From Marinitoga lauensis (GTDB taxonomy: Bacteria; Thermotogota; Thermotogae; Petrotogales; Petrotogaceae), in NCBI RefSeq assembly GCF_004135675.1, contig NZ_QHLX01000007.1, forward strand, positions 1-64,000: DNA of 64,000 nucleotides. Reading direction: 5' to 3'. The position numbers and the translations under genes are program-made. Below, one piece after another: positions 18,717 through 28,464 of the stretch (positions within the stretch are counted from its first letter, which is position 1; the number at the start of each line of letters is the position of its first letter). The notes beneath the pieces are model-generated. The model had not been told where the DNA came from. It ran no database searches and was given only the letters and a program-made list of their open reading frames with translations.

Positions 18717-20495
18717 TATCTGCTCACCTCTTCAAAAGCACCTGATAATTTGAAGTTGAAATAACTTATTGCTGAAACTATAGCGAAAATTAGAATAGAT
18801 ATTGCACTGGCAAATCCAAAATCCTGACCTCTTGAACCTTCAAAAGCTAATTTATATGTATATGAAATTAAAATATCTGTGGAACCTGCTGGTGTGGTTG
18901 CACCAGGCATTGCCGGACCACCACCAGTTAAAAGATATATATTTACAAAGTTATTGAAATTAAAAGCAAAACTACTTACTAACAGAGGAGTTAAAGAAAC
19001 CATTAATAACGGTAATGTGATTTTTCTAAATTGAGTCCATCTGGTTGCACCGTCTATAGAAGATGCTTCATACAATTCATCTGGAATACTTTGCAAAGCA
19101 CCCAGAGTTATGGTCATCATATATGGAAAACCCAACCAGGTATTCACAATTAAAACAGCTACCTTTGCCCAGAAAGGATCATTTAACCATTTTATTGGTT
19201 GCAATCCTAAGTTTGTGATAATAAATCTGTTTATGATACCATATGTTTCATTGAAAAATCCATTTCTCCATATTAATACAGAAATGAAGGCGGGACAGCC
19301 CATGGAATAATCAATAATGTTCTATATAATACTCTACCTTTCATCAGTTTATCATTAAGCATTAAAGCTAAAATCATACCAATGATAAAGCTAAGCAATA
19401 CGCTTAAAGCCGCATAAGTAAAGGTCCATGAAAATATTTTTAAAAAAGGGCCTGATATTTTAGAATCTTTTCTTATCCTATCAAATTGATATGTTCCGAC
19501 AAATGAAGAATATCCGATTAATCTTATTAATTCTCCTTTTTCGTTATAATCCCAGAATGCACTATCTCTATCCACTAACTCTTTATTTGTTCTGGTATTA
19601 AATATTATAGTTTTATATGTTTTTTTGTTGTTTGAAAAAATAGGTTTTACTCTTAGTTCATATATTCTATAGGCTTCTGAAAATCTTTTGTAAATATATC
19701 TTGAAGATAATCTATATTTTTTGCCATCATAATTTGTAAGTTCTAAAACTCCTAAATATTTCTGTCTTAAAACAGAATTGTAATAGGCAGCATTTTTGAA
19801 TGTATCTGGATCAGTTGGGGAATAGAAATATACATATTTAGTTCCATCTTTTGATTCAAAGCCAAGAACATTGTTCATTTTCTCTTCAATGGATAAGTTT
19901 TTAAATGTATTATCAAGTTTTCGTTTTAAAAATGCAGTATAAGTATTACCATTAATGGAAACTGTCATAGAATTTTCGTTTACAGGTTTTAAATTCGCAG
20001 AAGCGTTTTTGGGATTTCCTTTTGAATCATAAACAATTTCTTTCGGTTTTTCTGAGAGTAATATTTCTTTATCATTATATAGTGCAATCAAAAAATCTTC
20101 AGTAGGTTTGAAATTCTCCAGTTTTACAAAAATTTTGAAATTATAGCTATTGCCATTTTCTGGTTCGTATAGATAATTTGGATCGTTTAAAAGGATCTGA
20201 ATAGCTTGATCCTTGTGAAGAGGTGACCAGTTCCGTAGTTTGTAAAAGCAGTTCTAACAGTATAATATATTGGATATACAGTTAGAATAAATAGAAAGAA
20301 CATTGCAGGCAAGGTATATCTATATGGATATCCTTTTTTTGAGAAAATAGCCACATTTGCTAATACTACAAAAGCTGCGATAACAATTGCCAGTCCATAA
20401 TTTCCTAAACCGGATAATATAAAAATAGACCATATTAATCCGGCATTCATTAGAGCAATTACCGTGTATAACAAAATCTTACCAAGAGTTTTCAT
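18716..20495 (-). CDS. malF: Maltose/maltodextrin ABC permease MalF (two frame breaks)
   Basis: Three frames join with single added bases near 20215 and 19290, giving about 593 residues. Three hydrophobic segments lie in the first 80 residues, then an extracytoplasmic domain of about 250 residues (beta-rich, with NYDGKKYRLSSRYIYKRF), then the permease core with EAA motif YEASSIDGATRWTQF. MalF proteins usually carry a large periplasmic loop (P2) that contacts the binding protein; the insert here is at the equivalent place and somewhat larger. It is the first gene of the malF-malG transcript. The start ATG 20495 follows AAGGGAGGG. Confidence 0.9.
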
Positions 20496-20559
20496 GGTGT
20501 CCCTCCCTTAAAATGTATGAAAAATTTTGATTTTTGGCTATAAACAATAATACTCAAAT

Positions 20560-20589
20560 ATTATAACATAAAATTGGCTTTTTTATCAA
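20560..20589 (-). promoter_or_regulatory. Putative malFG promoter
   Basis: On the minus strand TTGATA and TATAAT are separated by 18 bp, about 65 bases upstream of malF. It lies in the divergent gap between malF and the methyltransferase gene. Confidence 0.6.
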
Positions 20590-20664
20590 TTTGAAAATAA
20601 AATATTATGTTAAAAAATAAATGTTATAATAAATATAATAAATAAAATTAAAAGAGGTGCGAGA

Positions 20665-21771
20665 ATGGAATATATAGCCTTATGTGCTTTAGGTTTAGAA
20701 AAGGTACTTTCTAACGAATTAAAAAAAATGAATTATAAGATTGAAAAAGCAAATGATGGGATGGTTGAATTTTTAGGAGATGATTATGATTATTATAAAT
20801 TAAATGTTCATTTGAGAACAGCTGAAAGAATTTTTATAAAAATAGGAGAGTTTAAAGCAGAAACATTTGATGAATTGTTTGATGGGATTTTAGATATTCG
20901 TTTATCCCGTTTTTTACCAAAAAATGGGAAAATAGTTATTGATAAAGTTAGAACTGCTAAGTCTTCTCTTTATAATCAATCTGTTATTCAATCAGTTGTA
21001 AAAAAAGCTATAATTGAGAAGTTAAAGAAGGAATATAATTTGAAATTTTATAATGAGGAAGAAGGAATATATAAATTGCGCGTTTATATAAAACGTAATA
21101 AAGTAACATTAGCATTGGATACAACTGGTGAAGGATTGCATAAAAGAGGATATAGAAAATTGGTGAGTGAAGCACCCCTGAGAGAAACAATTGCAGCAGC
21201 GATGATTTTAAAGGCGGGTTGGAAAAGAAAACATGTTTTAATAGATCCTTTTTGTGGTTCTGGAACAATTCCCATGGAAGCAGCTATGTATGGGTTGAAT
21301 ATAGCTCCAGGATTATACAGACATTTTTCATTTGAATTATGGTATAATTTTGATAAAAAAAGATTAGGTAAGACTAAAAAAGAAGCGGTTGATTCTATAA
21401 AATATACAGATTTAAAAATATATGGTTTTGATAAAGAATATAAAATGGTAGAAATAGCAAAAAGAAATGCAGAGAATTTTAAGTTAGATAAGTATATACG
21501 ATTTGAAAGAAATAATATGGAAAGTATAAAATTGGAATATGATGAAGGGTATATAATTACCAATCCACCTTATGGGGAAAGAATAAAAGATAAAAAACAT
21601 GCAGAGAAAATATATGAACAAATGAGATATTTGAGAAAAAAGTATCCTAAATTCAAATACTCTATAATAACTTCTCATGAAAAATTTGAGGAATTTTTTG
21701 GAGCTAAATCTGATAAAAAAAAGAAAATAATAAATGGCAAACAAACTTTATATATATATGAATATAAATAA
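20665..21771 (+). CDS. THUMP-domain RNA methyltransferase (RlmL/YpsC type)
   Basis: A 368-residue S-adenosylmethionine-dependent N2-guanine methyltransferase of the RlmL/YpsC family. The N-terminal 160 residues form a THUMP RNA-binding domain. The catalytic domain shows the SAM-binding motif DPFCGSGTIPMEAA and the N-methyltransferase motif NPPYGERI. Family members methylate 23S rRNA, or tRNA in some lineages; the exact base is not deducible. The ATG follows AGAGGTGCGAG. It is divergent from malF and 16 bases upstream of the HD-GYP gene. Confidence 0.88.
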   Translation: MEYIALCALGLEKVLSNELKKMNYKIEKANDGMVEFLGDDYDYYKLNVHLRTAERIFIKIGEFKAETFDELFDGILDIRLSRFLPKNGKIVIDKVRTAKSSLYNQSVIQSVVKKAIIEKLKKEYNLKFYNEEEGIYKLRVYIKRNKVTLALDTTGEGLHKRGYRKLVSEAPLRETIAAAMILKAGWKRKHVLIDPFCGSGTIPMEAAMYGLNIAPGLYRHFSFELWYNFDKKRLGKTKKEAVDSIKYTDLKIYGFDKEYKMVEIAKRNAENFKLDKYIRFERNNMESIKLEYDEGYIITNPPYGERIKDKKHAEKIYEQMRYLRKKYPKFKYSIITSHEKFEEFFGAKSDKKKKIINGKQTLYIYEYK

Positions 21772-21787
21772 TCAAGGAGAATGAAGA

Positions 21788-23237
21788 ATGGATAAATATT
21801 CATTGATAAAGGTATTTAAAAAACAAAGTATTATTTTATTAGGTTTGGTATTTTTATTTCTATATCCGGTAACCATATATTTTAACATAAGAGACGAGAT
21901 TAATTATAAGAAAAATGTTTTTAATAAAATATCACATATATTTTTTACTGAAATTACGAAAGAAATTGATAATAATTTGAGTATGGCAAAAAAAATAATA
22001 CTTGAGAATCCTCCGCAAGAAATATTAAATTCAATAAAAGAAGTTGGAGCGTTTGGAGGATATTCTGTTATAAAAGATAAAGAACTTTTTAATTATTCTT
22101 TTGAAAATAATAAAGTTATATTAAAAAAGGTATTTTTACCTATTGCTATAAGAGAAGTATTAAGAAAAATAAATTTTGATGGGAACTTTGTGATAGTATC
22201 TTTCAAAAAAGAGGTTATTTGTTCAGATGAAAAAAATATAGAAAAAATAAATTTTAAAAATATAAAATTAATTAATAAGAATATTATAAAATTAAATGGT
22301 AAATATTATTATGTGAGATTTAATGATAGTACATATAGTGTATATCCAATATATATATTATTGGATCTCAATTTGAATTTAATAAATTATATTTTGAAAA
22401 GTAGCGTTCAGTGGATGGCTGTGATAATTATTATATTTTTAATATCTTTCTGGATAGATAAAAGATATTATATAAAAATTCAAAATAGTATAGAAGAATT
22501 TTCTGTAGCAGTTGAGGAAATTGGTAATAAAATTTTAAAAGGTGAAAAGACAGATTATACTATTTCCAATACAAATATAAAAGAAATAGATGATATTGGA
22601 AGAACTCTGGATATTATGTTTAAAAATAATATAGAATATATCGAAAAAAATAAAAATCTTATACAGGAAATTATAGTTTTGTTGGGAAATATTTCTGAAT
22701 TTAGAGATGAAATAACTGGTAATCATATAATTAGAGTTGGAAAGATAGCTGAGATAATAGCTTCAAAAATTTTTGAAGATAAAAAAATAGTAAGAGAATA
22801 CTATTATGCAGCACAAATGCATGATATTGGAAAGATAGGAATACCGGATAATATATTATTAAAACCTGATAAATTAAATAAAAAAGAATATGAACAAATG
22901 AAAGAACATACTAAAATAGGATATAGAATTCTGAAAAAAATAGATGATGATTTTTTGATTTAGCAGCGAGAATAGCTTTATATCATCATGAAAAATTTAA
23001 TGGAAATGGATATCCTTATGGACTTGAAGGTAAAGAAATACCAATTGAAGGGAGAATAGTCGCTATTTGTGATGTGTTTGATGCATTGGTTTCAGAAAGA
23101 CCTTATAAAAAAGCTTTTCCGATAAATGATGCAATAAAAATAATAAAAAAGAGAGTGGAAAACATTTTGATCCAGAAATAGTAAAAATATTTCTTGATAA
23201 TATTGATGAAATAAAAAAATATTATAAGGGGATGTAA
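21788..23237 (+). CDS. Membrane HD-GYP domain protein (two frame breaks)
   Basis: Three frames join with single added bases in the T run near 22955 and the A run near 23150, giving about 483 residues. Two membrane segments (residues about 15-35 and 205-225) bracket an extracytoplasmic sensor-like domain; a HAMP-like stretch follows. The C terminus is an HD-GYP domain: MHDIGKIGIPD, the EHTKIGYRIL helix, LYHHEKFNGNGYPYGLEG and ICDVFDAL. HD-GYP proteins usually hydrolyse cyclic-di-GMP or related dinucleotides, so this may convert an external signal into second-messenger turnover. The next gene begins 2 bases after its stop. Confidence 0.87.
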
Positions 23238-23239
23238 AT

Positions 23240-24337
23240 ATGAAAATGCGAAAATTAGTTATTCTGATAATCATTTTGATATTTACATACTTTATTATTC
23301 CAAGAAAGAATCTCACGATAGTCACACAAATGTCGGAAAGCGAAACTAAAGGATTGGAAAAAATATTGAAATCTTATAGTTTGACTCATTTTATCAATTT
23401 TGATATAAAAAGGATTCCTTTTTCAGGACATTTTTCCAGAATTAAAGAGATTATGGATTCTGGCCAGAAAGTAGATATAGCAAGAGTTGATATAAAGATG
23501 CCAGAATGGTTTAAAAAGTATATTTATGAAAAACCAAAATTACAAGCGGTTGATTGCCTTGTAATGATATATAATAAGAGGTATGTAACTCATCTTCCAA
23601 ATTCGTTAAATGAATTATGGGATTTCATTGAAGAAAATACAATAGATATAAATGGGAAAAATTTTAAATCTCCAAATTTTGATAAAAACAAAATAGATAA
23701 ATATGCAATGTTTTTGCCATATAATTCAGGTTGGTGGATGAGTACAATTTTTGGAAGTGAAGATAAAAATTTTTTAACAAAAAATGTAAATAAAGAAAGA
23801 TTTATAAAAATAGCTGAGAAAATCAAGTTTTTATATAAAAATAATCTTATTCCAAAGTTGTCAGAAGATTTTTATGATGATATGATGAAAATGTTTTCTC
23901 AAAATGAGGTAAAAGTAATATATAATGGTCCATGGAGCTTTTCTACCCTAAAGGAGAAAAAAGTGGATTTTGGAGTTGCTTTATTGCCTAAAGGGAAAGA
24001 TACAAGGTTTTCACCAATGGGTGGTCAGCAATGGGTAATTTTAAATAATACGAAGTCTGTTAATCAAGTTTTTAAATATCTTTCAAGTGATAGAGTGGCT
24101 GAAAAATTTTATAAATATAACAGGACAATTATGCCAAATGAAAAACTCTTAGGAGAATTAGAAAAGAAAGGTGATATAGTTGCAATGCAATTAAAAATGG
24201 CAACACCTATTGACAATAAAATGGATTATATTCTTTATAAATTTTTTAGTGATGATTTTATTAAGTATTTAAATGATAACATTAATTCAGAACAATTATT
24301 CAATAATTGGTTAAAAATGATAGAAAAGAGGAGCTAA
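23240..24337 (+). CDS. Extracellular solute-binding-like protein, membrane-anchored
   Basis: A 365-residue protein with an N-terminal hydrophobic anchor (KLVILIIILIFTYFIIP) and no lipobox. The remainder resembles family 1 (MalE-type) substrate-binding proteins: LTIVTQMSESETKGLEKIL at the start of lobe 1, VIYNGPWSFSTLKEKKVDFG and ALLPKG in lobe 2, and a Trp-rich segment (NSGWWMST). It follows the HD-GYP gene by 2 bases rather than a transporter gene, so it may act as an external sensor partner. Alternatively it serves the malFG permease encoded 3 kb away. The stop codon lies in the loop of a terminator. Confidence 0.72.
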   Translation: MKMRKLVILIIILIFTYFIIPRKNLTIVTQMSESETKGLEKILKSYSLTHFINFDIKRIPFSGHFSRIKEIMDSGQKVDIARVDIKMPEWFKKYIYEKPKLQAVDCLVMIYNKRYVTHLPNSLNELWDFIEENTIDINGKNFKSPNFDKNKIDKYAMFLPYNSGWWMSTIFGSEDKNFLTKNVNKERFIKIAEKIKFLYKNNLIPKLSEDFYDDMMKMFSQNEVKVIYNGPWSFSTLKEKKVDFGVALLPKGKDTRFSPMGGQQWVILNNTKSVNQVFKYLSSDRVAEKFYKYNRTIMPNEKLLGELEKKGDIVAMQLKMATPIDNKMDYILYKFFSDDFIKYLNDNINSEQLFNNWLKMIEKRS

Positions 24338-24349
24338 AGCTCCTCTTTT
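24324..24349. terminator. Bidirectional terminator
   Basis: AAAAGAGGAGC, TAAA loop, GCTCCTCTTTT. It ends the solute-binding gene on the plus strand and the methylmalonyl-CoA operon on the minus strand. Confidence 0.88.
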
Positions 24350-24768
24350 ATGATATTATTATTAAATCCTGATCGCCGTCTATATTATCTCCTTTTTTAA
24401 CAAGTATTTTTTCCACAACCCATCATAATCGCTAAGAATTTCATTTTCCATTTTCATAGCTTCAATTACCAATAATTTTTGTCCTTTTGTTACTCTATTT
24501 CCTTCAGCTACATTAATATCTACAACTACTCCTGGTAAAGGAGCTTTTACAACATTTTGACCCCTGAAACTGGAGCAGTAACGGGTTGAGGTTTTGGTTG
24601 TGGCTTAGGAGCTGGTTTAGGACCAACATTTTGAACAGGAGGTGGTGTAGGAACAGATTCAACTTTTTGTGTTTGAACAAGTTGAGAAACGGTATTTTCA
24701 ACACCTAATTCTTCTACTTCAACTTCATAACTTTTACCATTAACTTTTACATTAAATTTTCTAATCAT
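24348..24768 (-). CDS. Biotin carboxyl carrier protein (two frame breaks)
   Basis: About 140 residues after adding one base near 24555 and a G in the GGG run near 24415. It has an N-terminal domain (MIRKFNVKVNGKSYEVEVEE), a Pro/Lys/Ala-rich flexible linker, and a biotinyl domain with the biotin-attachment motif EAMKMEN. The carrier shuttles carboxyl groups between the carboxyltransferase and its partner. ATG 24768 overlaps the preceding oadG stop (ATGA) and is preceded by AGGAGGGAG. It is the last gene of the mutase operon. Confidence 0.9.
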
Positions 24769-25136
24769 TTTCTCCCTCCTAATCTTTTTGCTCGCCATGT
24801 CATGGTAGGCGGTAACATTCCCCACATACTCTGCTTTTTATTTTTTGTTATAGTAGTGGGTTTTATGCTCTTTATTCTATATGATTTATTTCCAATGAAC
24901 ATTGAAACTGCTCCCGTAATAGCGGCAACTATTTCGCTATCATCTTCAGCTTCTTTTGATAATTCGATATTATTTATAGGTTTTGGATTTTGATGAGGAA
25001 TATTTATTTCTTTTTTTACTTTTTTTTCATTTTGAGGTGAAATAAATCTAAAAAATACAAAAAACATACTTAGAATAAATAAAACTAAAAACACAATCGC
25101 AATTCCTACAAACGTAATGGACAATACATTACTCAT
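24765..25136 (-). CDS. OadG-like small membrane subunit of Na+-translocating decarboxylase
   Basis: About 123 residues: one N-terminal membrane helix (ITFVGIAIVFLVLFILSMFF), a charged linker, then a conserved-looking segment with EDDSEIVAAITGAVSMF. This is the pattern of the gamma subunit (OadG/MmdD) that anchors biotin-dependent sodium-pumping decarboxylases. ATG 25136 follows GGTGGTG. It sits between the carboxyltransferase and the biotin carrier. The beta subunit (the multi-helix sodium pump) is not in this window. Confidence 0.82.
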   Translation of the reverse strand: MSNVLSITFVGIAIVFLVLFILSMFFVFFRFISPQNEKKVKKEINIPHQNPKPINNIELSKEAEDDSEIVAAITGAVSMFIGNKSYRIKSIKPTTITKNKKQSMWGMLPPTMTWRAKRLGGRK

Positions 25137-25150
25137 AATCACACCACCAA

Positions 25151-26702
25151 TTATAATGGAATATTTCCATGTTTTTTATTTGGTCTTGCTTCTGCTTTTG
25201 ATTCGGACATAAATAATGTTTGAATTAAAACTTTTCTGGTTTCTCTGGGGTCTATAACATCTTCGATATAACCTCTTCCAGCTGCAACATATGGATTAGC
25301 AAATTCTTTTTTGTATTCTTCAATTTTTTCCATTCTGGTTTTTCTGGATTTTCAGAATTTTTATATCTTTTCTAAAGATTATATTTGCAGCTCCTTCAGA
25401 ACCCATAACAGCAATTTCAGCTGTAGGCCATGCAAATACAAAGTCTGAACCAATATGTTGTGAAGCCATAGCAATATATGCTCCACCATATGCTTTTCTT
25501 AAGATAATAGTTAATTTTGGAACAGTAGCTTCACTGTATGCATATAATAATTTAGCACCATGTCTTATTATTCCTCCGTGTTCTTGATTAACGCCTGGCA
25601 AGAACCCGGGTGTATCAACAAATGTGATAATAGGGATATTAAATGCATCACAAAATCTAATAAAACGGGCAGCTTTATCAGAGGAATTTATGTCTAAAGC
25701 ACCTGCTAAGAATTTTGGTTGATTGGCGATAATTCCCACGCTTTTTCCGCCGATTCTTCCAAATCCAACCACTATATTTTGGGCATAGTATTTATGAACT
25801 TCAAAGAAAGAATCTTTATCTAAAACTAAATTCAATATATCTCTAACATCATAACTCTTCTTTGGATTTGGTGAAACTATATCATAAATTGCTTCTGGTA
25901 AATCAAAGTTATTGTCGAAATCAAAATCTTCTGGAGTTTCAAGATTGTTTGATGGTAGGTATGACAATAATTTTTTAGTAATGTTCATAGCTTCTTCATC
26001 TGAATTTGCTACAAAATGAGCTACACCACTTTTAGCGTTATGAGCCATAGCTCCACCTAATTGGTTTTTATCAACATCTTCACCGGTAACAGCTTTTATA
26101 ACCTGAGGTCCAGTTATAAACATTTGGGAGGTTTTATCAACCATAATTATGAAATCTGTTATAGCTGGTGAATAAACAGCACCTCCGGCACATGGACCTG
26201 CAATAATAGTGATTTGTGGAATAACACCAGAAGCTAATGTGTTTCTATAAAAGATTCCGCCATATCCATATAAAGAGTCTACACCTTCTTGAATTCTAGC
26301 TCCACCTGAATCGTTAATACCGATTATAGGCATGCCATATTTCATAGCCATATCCTGTAATTTCATAATCTTTTTAGCATGCATTTCACCTAATGAACCA
26401 CCTTGAACGGTGAAATCTTGTGAATAAATAGCTACTTTTTTACCGTTTATTGTTCCAATTCCTGTTATTACGCCATCATAGGGAAATGTTTTTTTGTCTA
26501 ATCCAAAATTTGTACTTCTATGTTTCACAAAAATATCTGTTTCCACAAATGATCCTTCATCAATTAAAAGTTCAATTCTTTCTCTGGCAGTTAACTTTCC
26601 AAGTTTATGTTGTTTCTCTATTTTTTCAGGTCCGCCGCCTTCAAGTAACTTTTCTTTTCTTTTTAAAAATTCTTCGTAAATTTCCTGGAACTTTTCATCC
26701 AT
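25151..26702 (-). CDS. mmdA: Methylmalonyl-CoA decarboxylase alpha / propionyl-CoA carboxylase beta subunit (two frame breaks)
   Basis: A biotin-dependent carboxyltransferase of about 516 residues. Family landmarks are EKQHKLGKLTARERIELLIDEG near the N terminus, INDSGGARIQEG, the GPCAGGAVYSPA acyl-CoA oxyanion region, VDTPGFLPG, and AYGGAYIAMAS in the second crotonase-like half. Two single-base deletions between 25360 and 25335 split off the last 60 residues. It transfers CO2 between methylmalonyl-CoA/propionyl-CoA and biotin. The adjacent OadG-like subunit favours the decarboxylase assignment; sequence alone does not separate the two. Confidence 0.92.
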
Positions 26703-26733
26703 TTAATACACTCCCTTCAAGAGGATAATTATA

Positions 26734-27137
26734 TTATTTATTATTATGTTCAACTAATTCTACTAAAACACCATTGGTTGTTTTTGGATGTAAAAATACA
26801 ACCTTTGTATTATGAGCACCAGGTTTAGGTTCATCACTTAATGGTTTTAGTCCTAATTCTTTTGATTTTGAAATTATATCTTTTACGTTGGCTACTTCAT
26901 AAGCTATATGATGAATTCCTTCTCCTTTTTTAGCTAAAAATCCCGAAATTTCAGAATTTTCGTGTAATGGTTCTAATAATTCTATTCTTGTATCACCTGC
27001 TTTTATAAAAGCAACTTTTAATCCTCTATCTTCTAATACTTCTTCACCAGTTATTTCTAACCCAAGTAAATCATTATATAGTTTTAAAGCATCTTCAATT
27101 GATTTAACGGCTATGCCGATATGATCAATTTTTTCAT
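26734..27137 (-). CDS. mce: Methylmalonyl-CoA epimerase
   Basis: A VOC-fold protein of about 134 residues that interconverts (R)- and (S)-methylmalonyl-CoA. Features are KIDHIGIAVKSIEDAL (metal-binding His), the DTRIELLEP strand, GEGIHHIAYEV, and a C-terminal VLVELVEH with the metal-binding Glu. In the sequence as given it is in frame with the upstream GTPase. I place the start at ATG 27137 because GAGGTGG lies 6 bases upstream and adding one A to the following A-run gives MKKIDHIGIAV, a normal epimerase N terminus. Confidence 0.88.
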
Positions 27138-28055
27138 TTTTATCCACCTCACATATATACTTTATTATTTTTTCCTTTAAATCAATCATATTCTCAAAAT
27201 CAAAATTTGATGATTCAATTATACCATCAATATTTCTAATTATTGAACTCCTAACCCGTCTTTTCATTCTTCTTTTTTTCCTGAATTCATACTCTCCGGT
27301 TTTTTTTATTTCCTCAAAATGGTTATCTATCCAATTAACAATATTTTTAATATTTTCATTTCTTATTGCACTAATAGGAAGAATTATCTTAGATTTTGTT
27401 TCACTTTCTAAAGACAATGTGTTTTTTAATTGTAAAACAAATTTATCTGCTTCTGGTAAATCCATTTTATTTACGACATATGCATCAGCAATTTCCATTA
27501 TTCCTGCCTTAAACATTTGAATTTCATCGCCGGTATTTGGAGATAATACTAATAATATAGTATCTGCAACGAATATTACTTCTATTTCTGATTGTCCTGC
27601 ACCAACTGTTTCGATTATTATTTTATCAAAGCCAAATGATTTCATAACATCCACTATATCATATATTGAATCACATAACCCACCAACACTACCTCTTGAA
27701 GCAACACTTCTGATATATATATTTTCCTTTCCAGAAAGATTTCTCATTCTAATTCTATCACCTAAAAAAGCTCCACCAGAAAAAGGACTTGAAGGGTCTA
27801 CAGCAATTATTCCTATTTTTAATCCTTGATTGCTCCATTCTTTTACCATTTTAGATAATGTAGTACTTTTTCCTGCCCTGGACTTCCGGTAATACCGATT
27901 ATTTGTGTTTCTTTCTGAGATTTTGGTAATTGTGAAATAATATCCCATGCGTAATTTATATTATTTTCTACGAGGGAAATTACCTGAGCAAGTGCATATT
28001 TTTCCCCTTTTTTAAATTTTTCTATTATTTTATCAAGCTTCTTTTGAAATTGCAA
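27125..28055 (-). CDS. meaB: MeaB/ArgK-type GTPase, methylmalonyl-CoA mutase chaperone (one frame break)
   Basis: A G3E-type GTPase of about 310 residues that loads and protects adenosylcobalamin in methylmalonyl-CoA mutase. Two frames join near 27880 by one added base, restoring the Walker A GITGSPGxGKST. Also visible are AVDPSSPFSGGAFLGDR, ETVGAGQSE (switch region) and VVNKMDLPEAD (NKxD). The start is TTG 28055 after AAGGTGA, overlapping the end of the mutase small subunit. The end assumes the base deletion discussed under mce, placing the stop at 27125-27127. Without that correction the frame continues into the epimerase. Confidence 0.88.
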
Positions 28056-28430
28056 TTTCTTTCACCTTGCCGATTATTGTTTCAAGAGGAGTTCCGGGAC
28101 CAAACACCTCTTTTATTCCCATTTCTTTTAAAGCAGGTATATCGTCTTCTGGTATAATGCCACCTAAAAATACAGGTATATCAGCTTCTTTTTCTTTTAA
28201 AAGGTTTAAAACTTTTTCACATAGTTTCATATGTGCTCCAGATAATATAGACAATCCAATTATTTGAACATCTTCTTCTAAAGCTGTATTTACAATATCT
28301 TCCGGGTTTGCCTTATTCCGGTATAAATAACTTCCATTCCTGCATCTCTTAAAGCTCTTGCTACAACTTTTGCACCTCTATCATGACCATCTAAACCGGG
28401 TTTTCCAACTAATACCCTGATTTTATCCAT
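28033..28430 (-). CDS. mcmA2: Methylmalonyl-CoA mutase, cobalamin-binding subunit (one frame break)
   Basis: A stand-alone B12-binding domain of about 132 residues. It has the lower-ligand motif LDGHDRGAK (DxHxxG), SILSGAH and [10 protein letters not shown], all typical of the mutase C-terminal domain. The break near 28310 is fixed by one base. The two-subunit arrangement (separate catalytic and cobalamin domains) is usual in archaea and many thermophiles. ATG 28430 follows AGGAGGACT. It lies 34 bases downstream of the large subunit. Confidence 0.92.
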
Positions 28431-28464
28431 TATTAGTCCTCCTCTTTATTATTTTTTATTATAT

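Noticed and set aside
26734-27948. A MeaB-epimerase fusion protein
   Set aside because: A ribosome-binding site and start codon stand at the junction and a one-base addition separates the genes; one of about 40 similar breaks.
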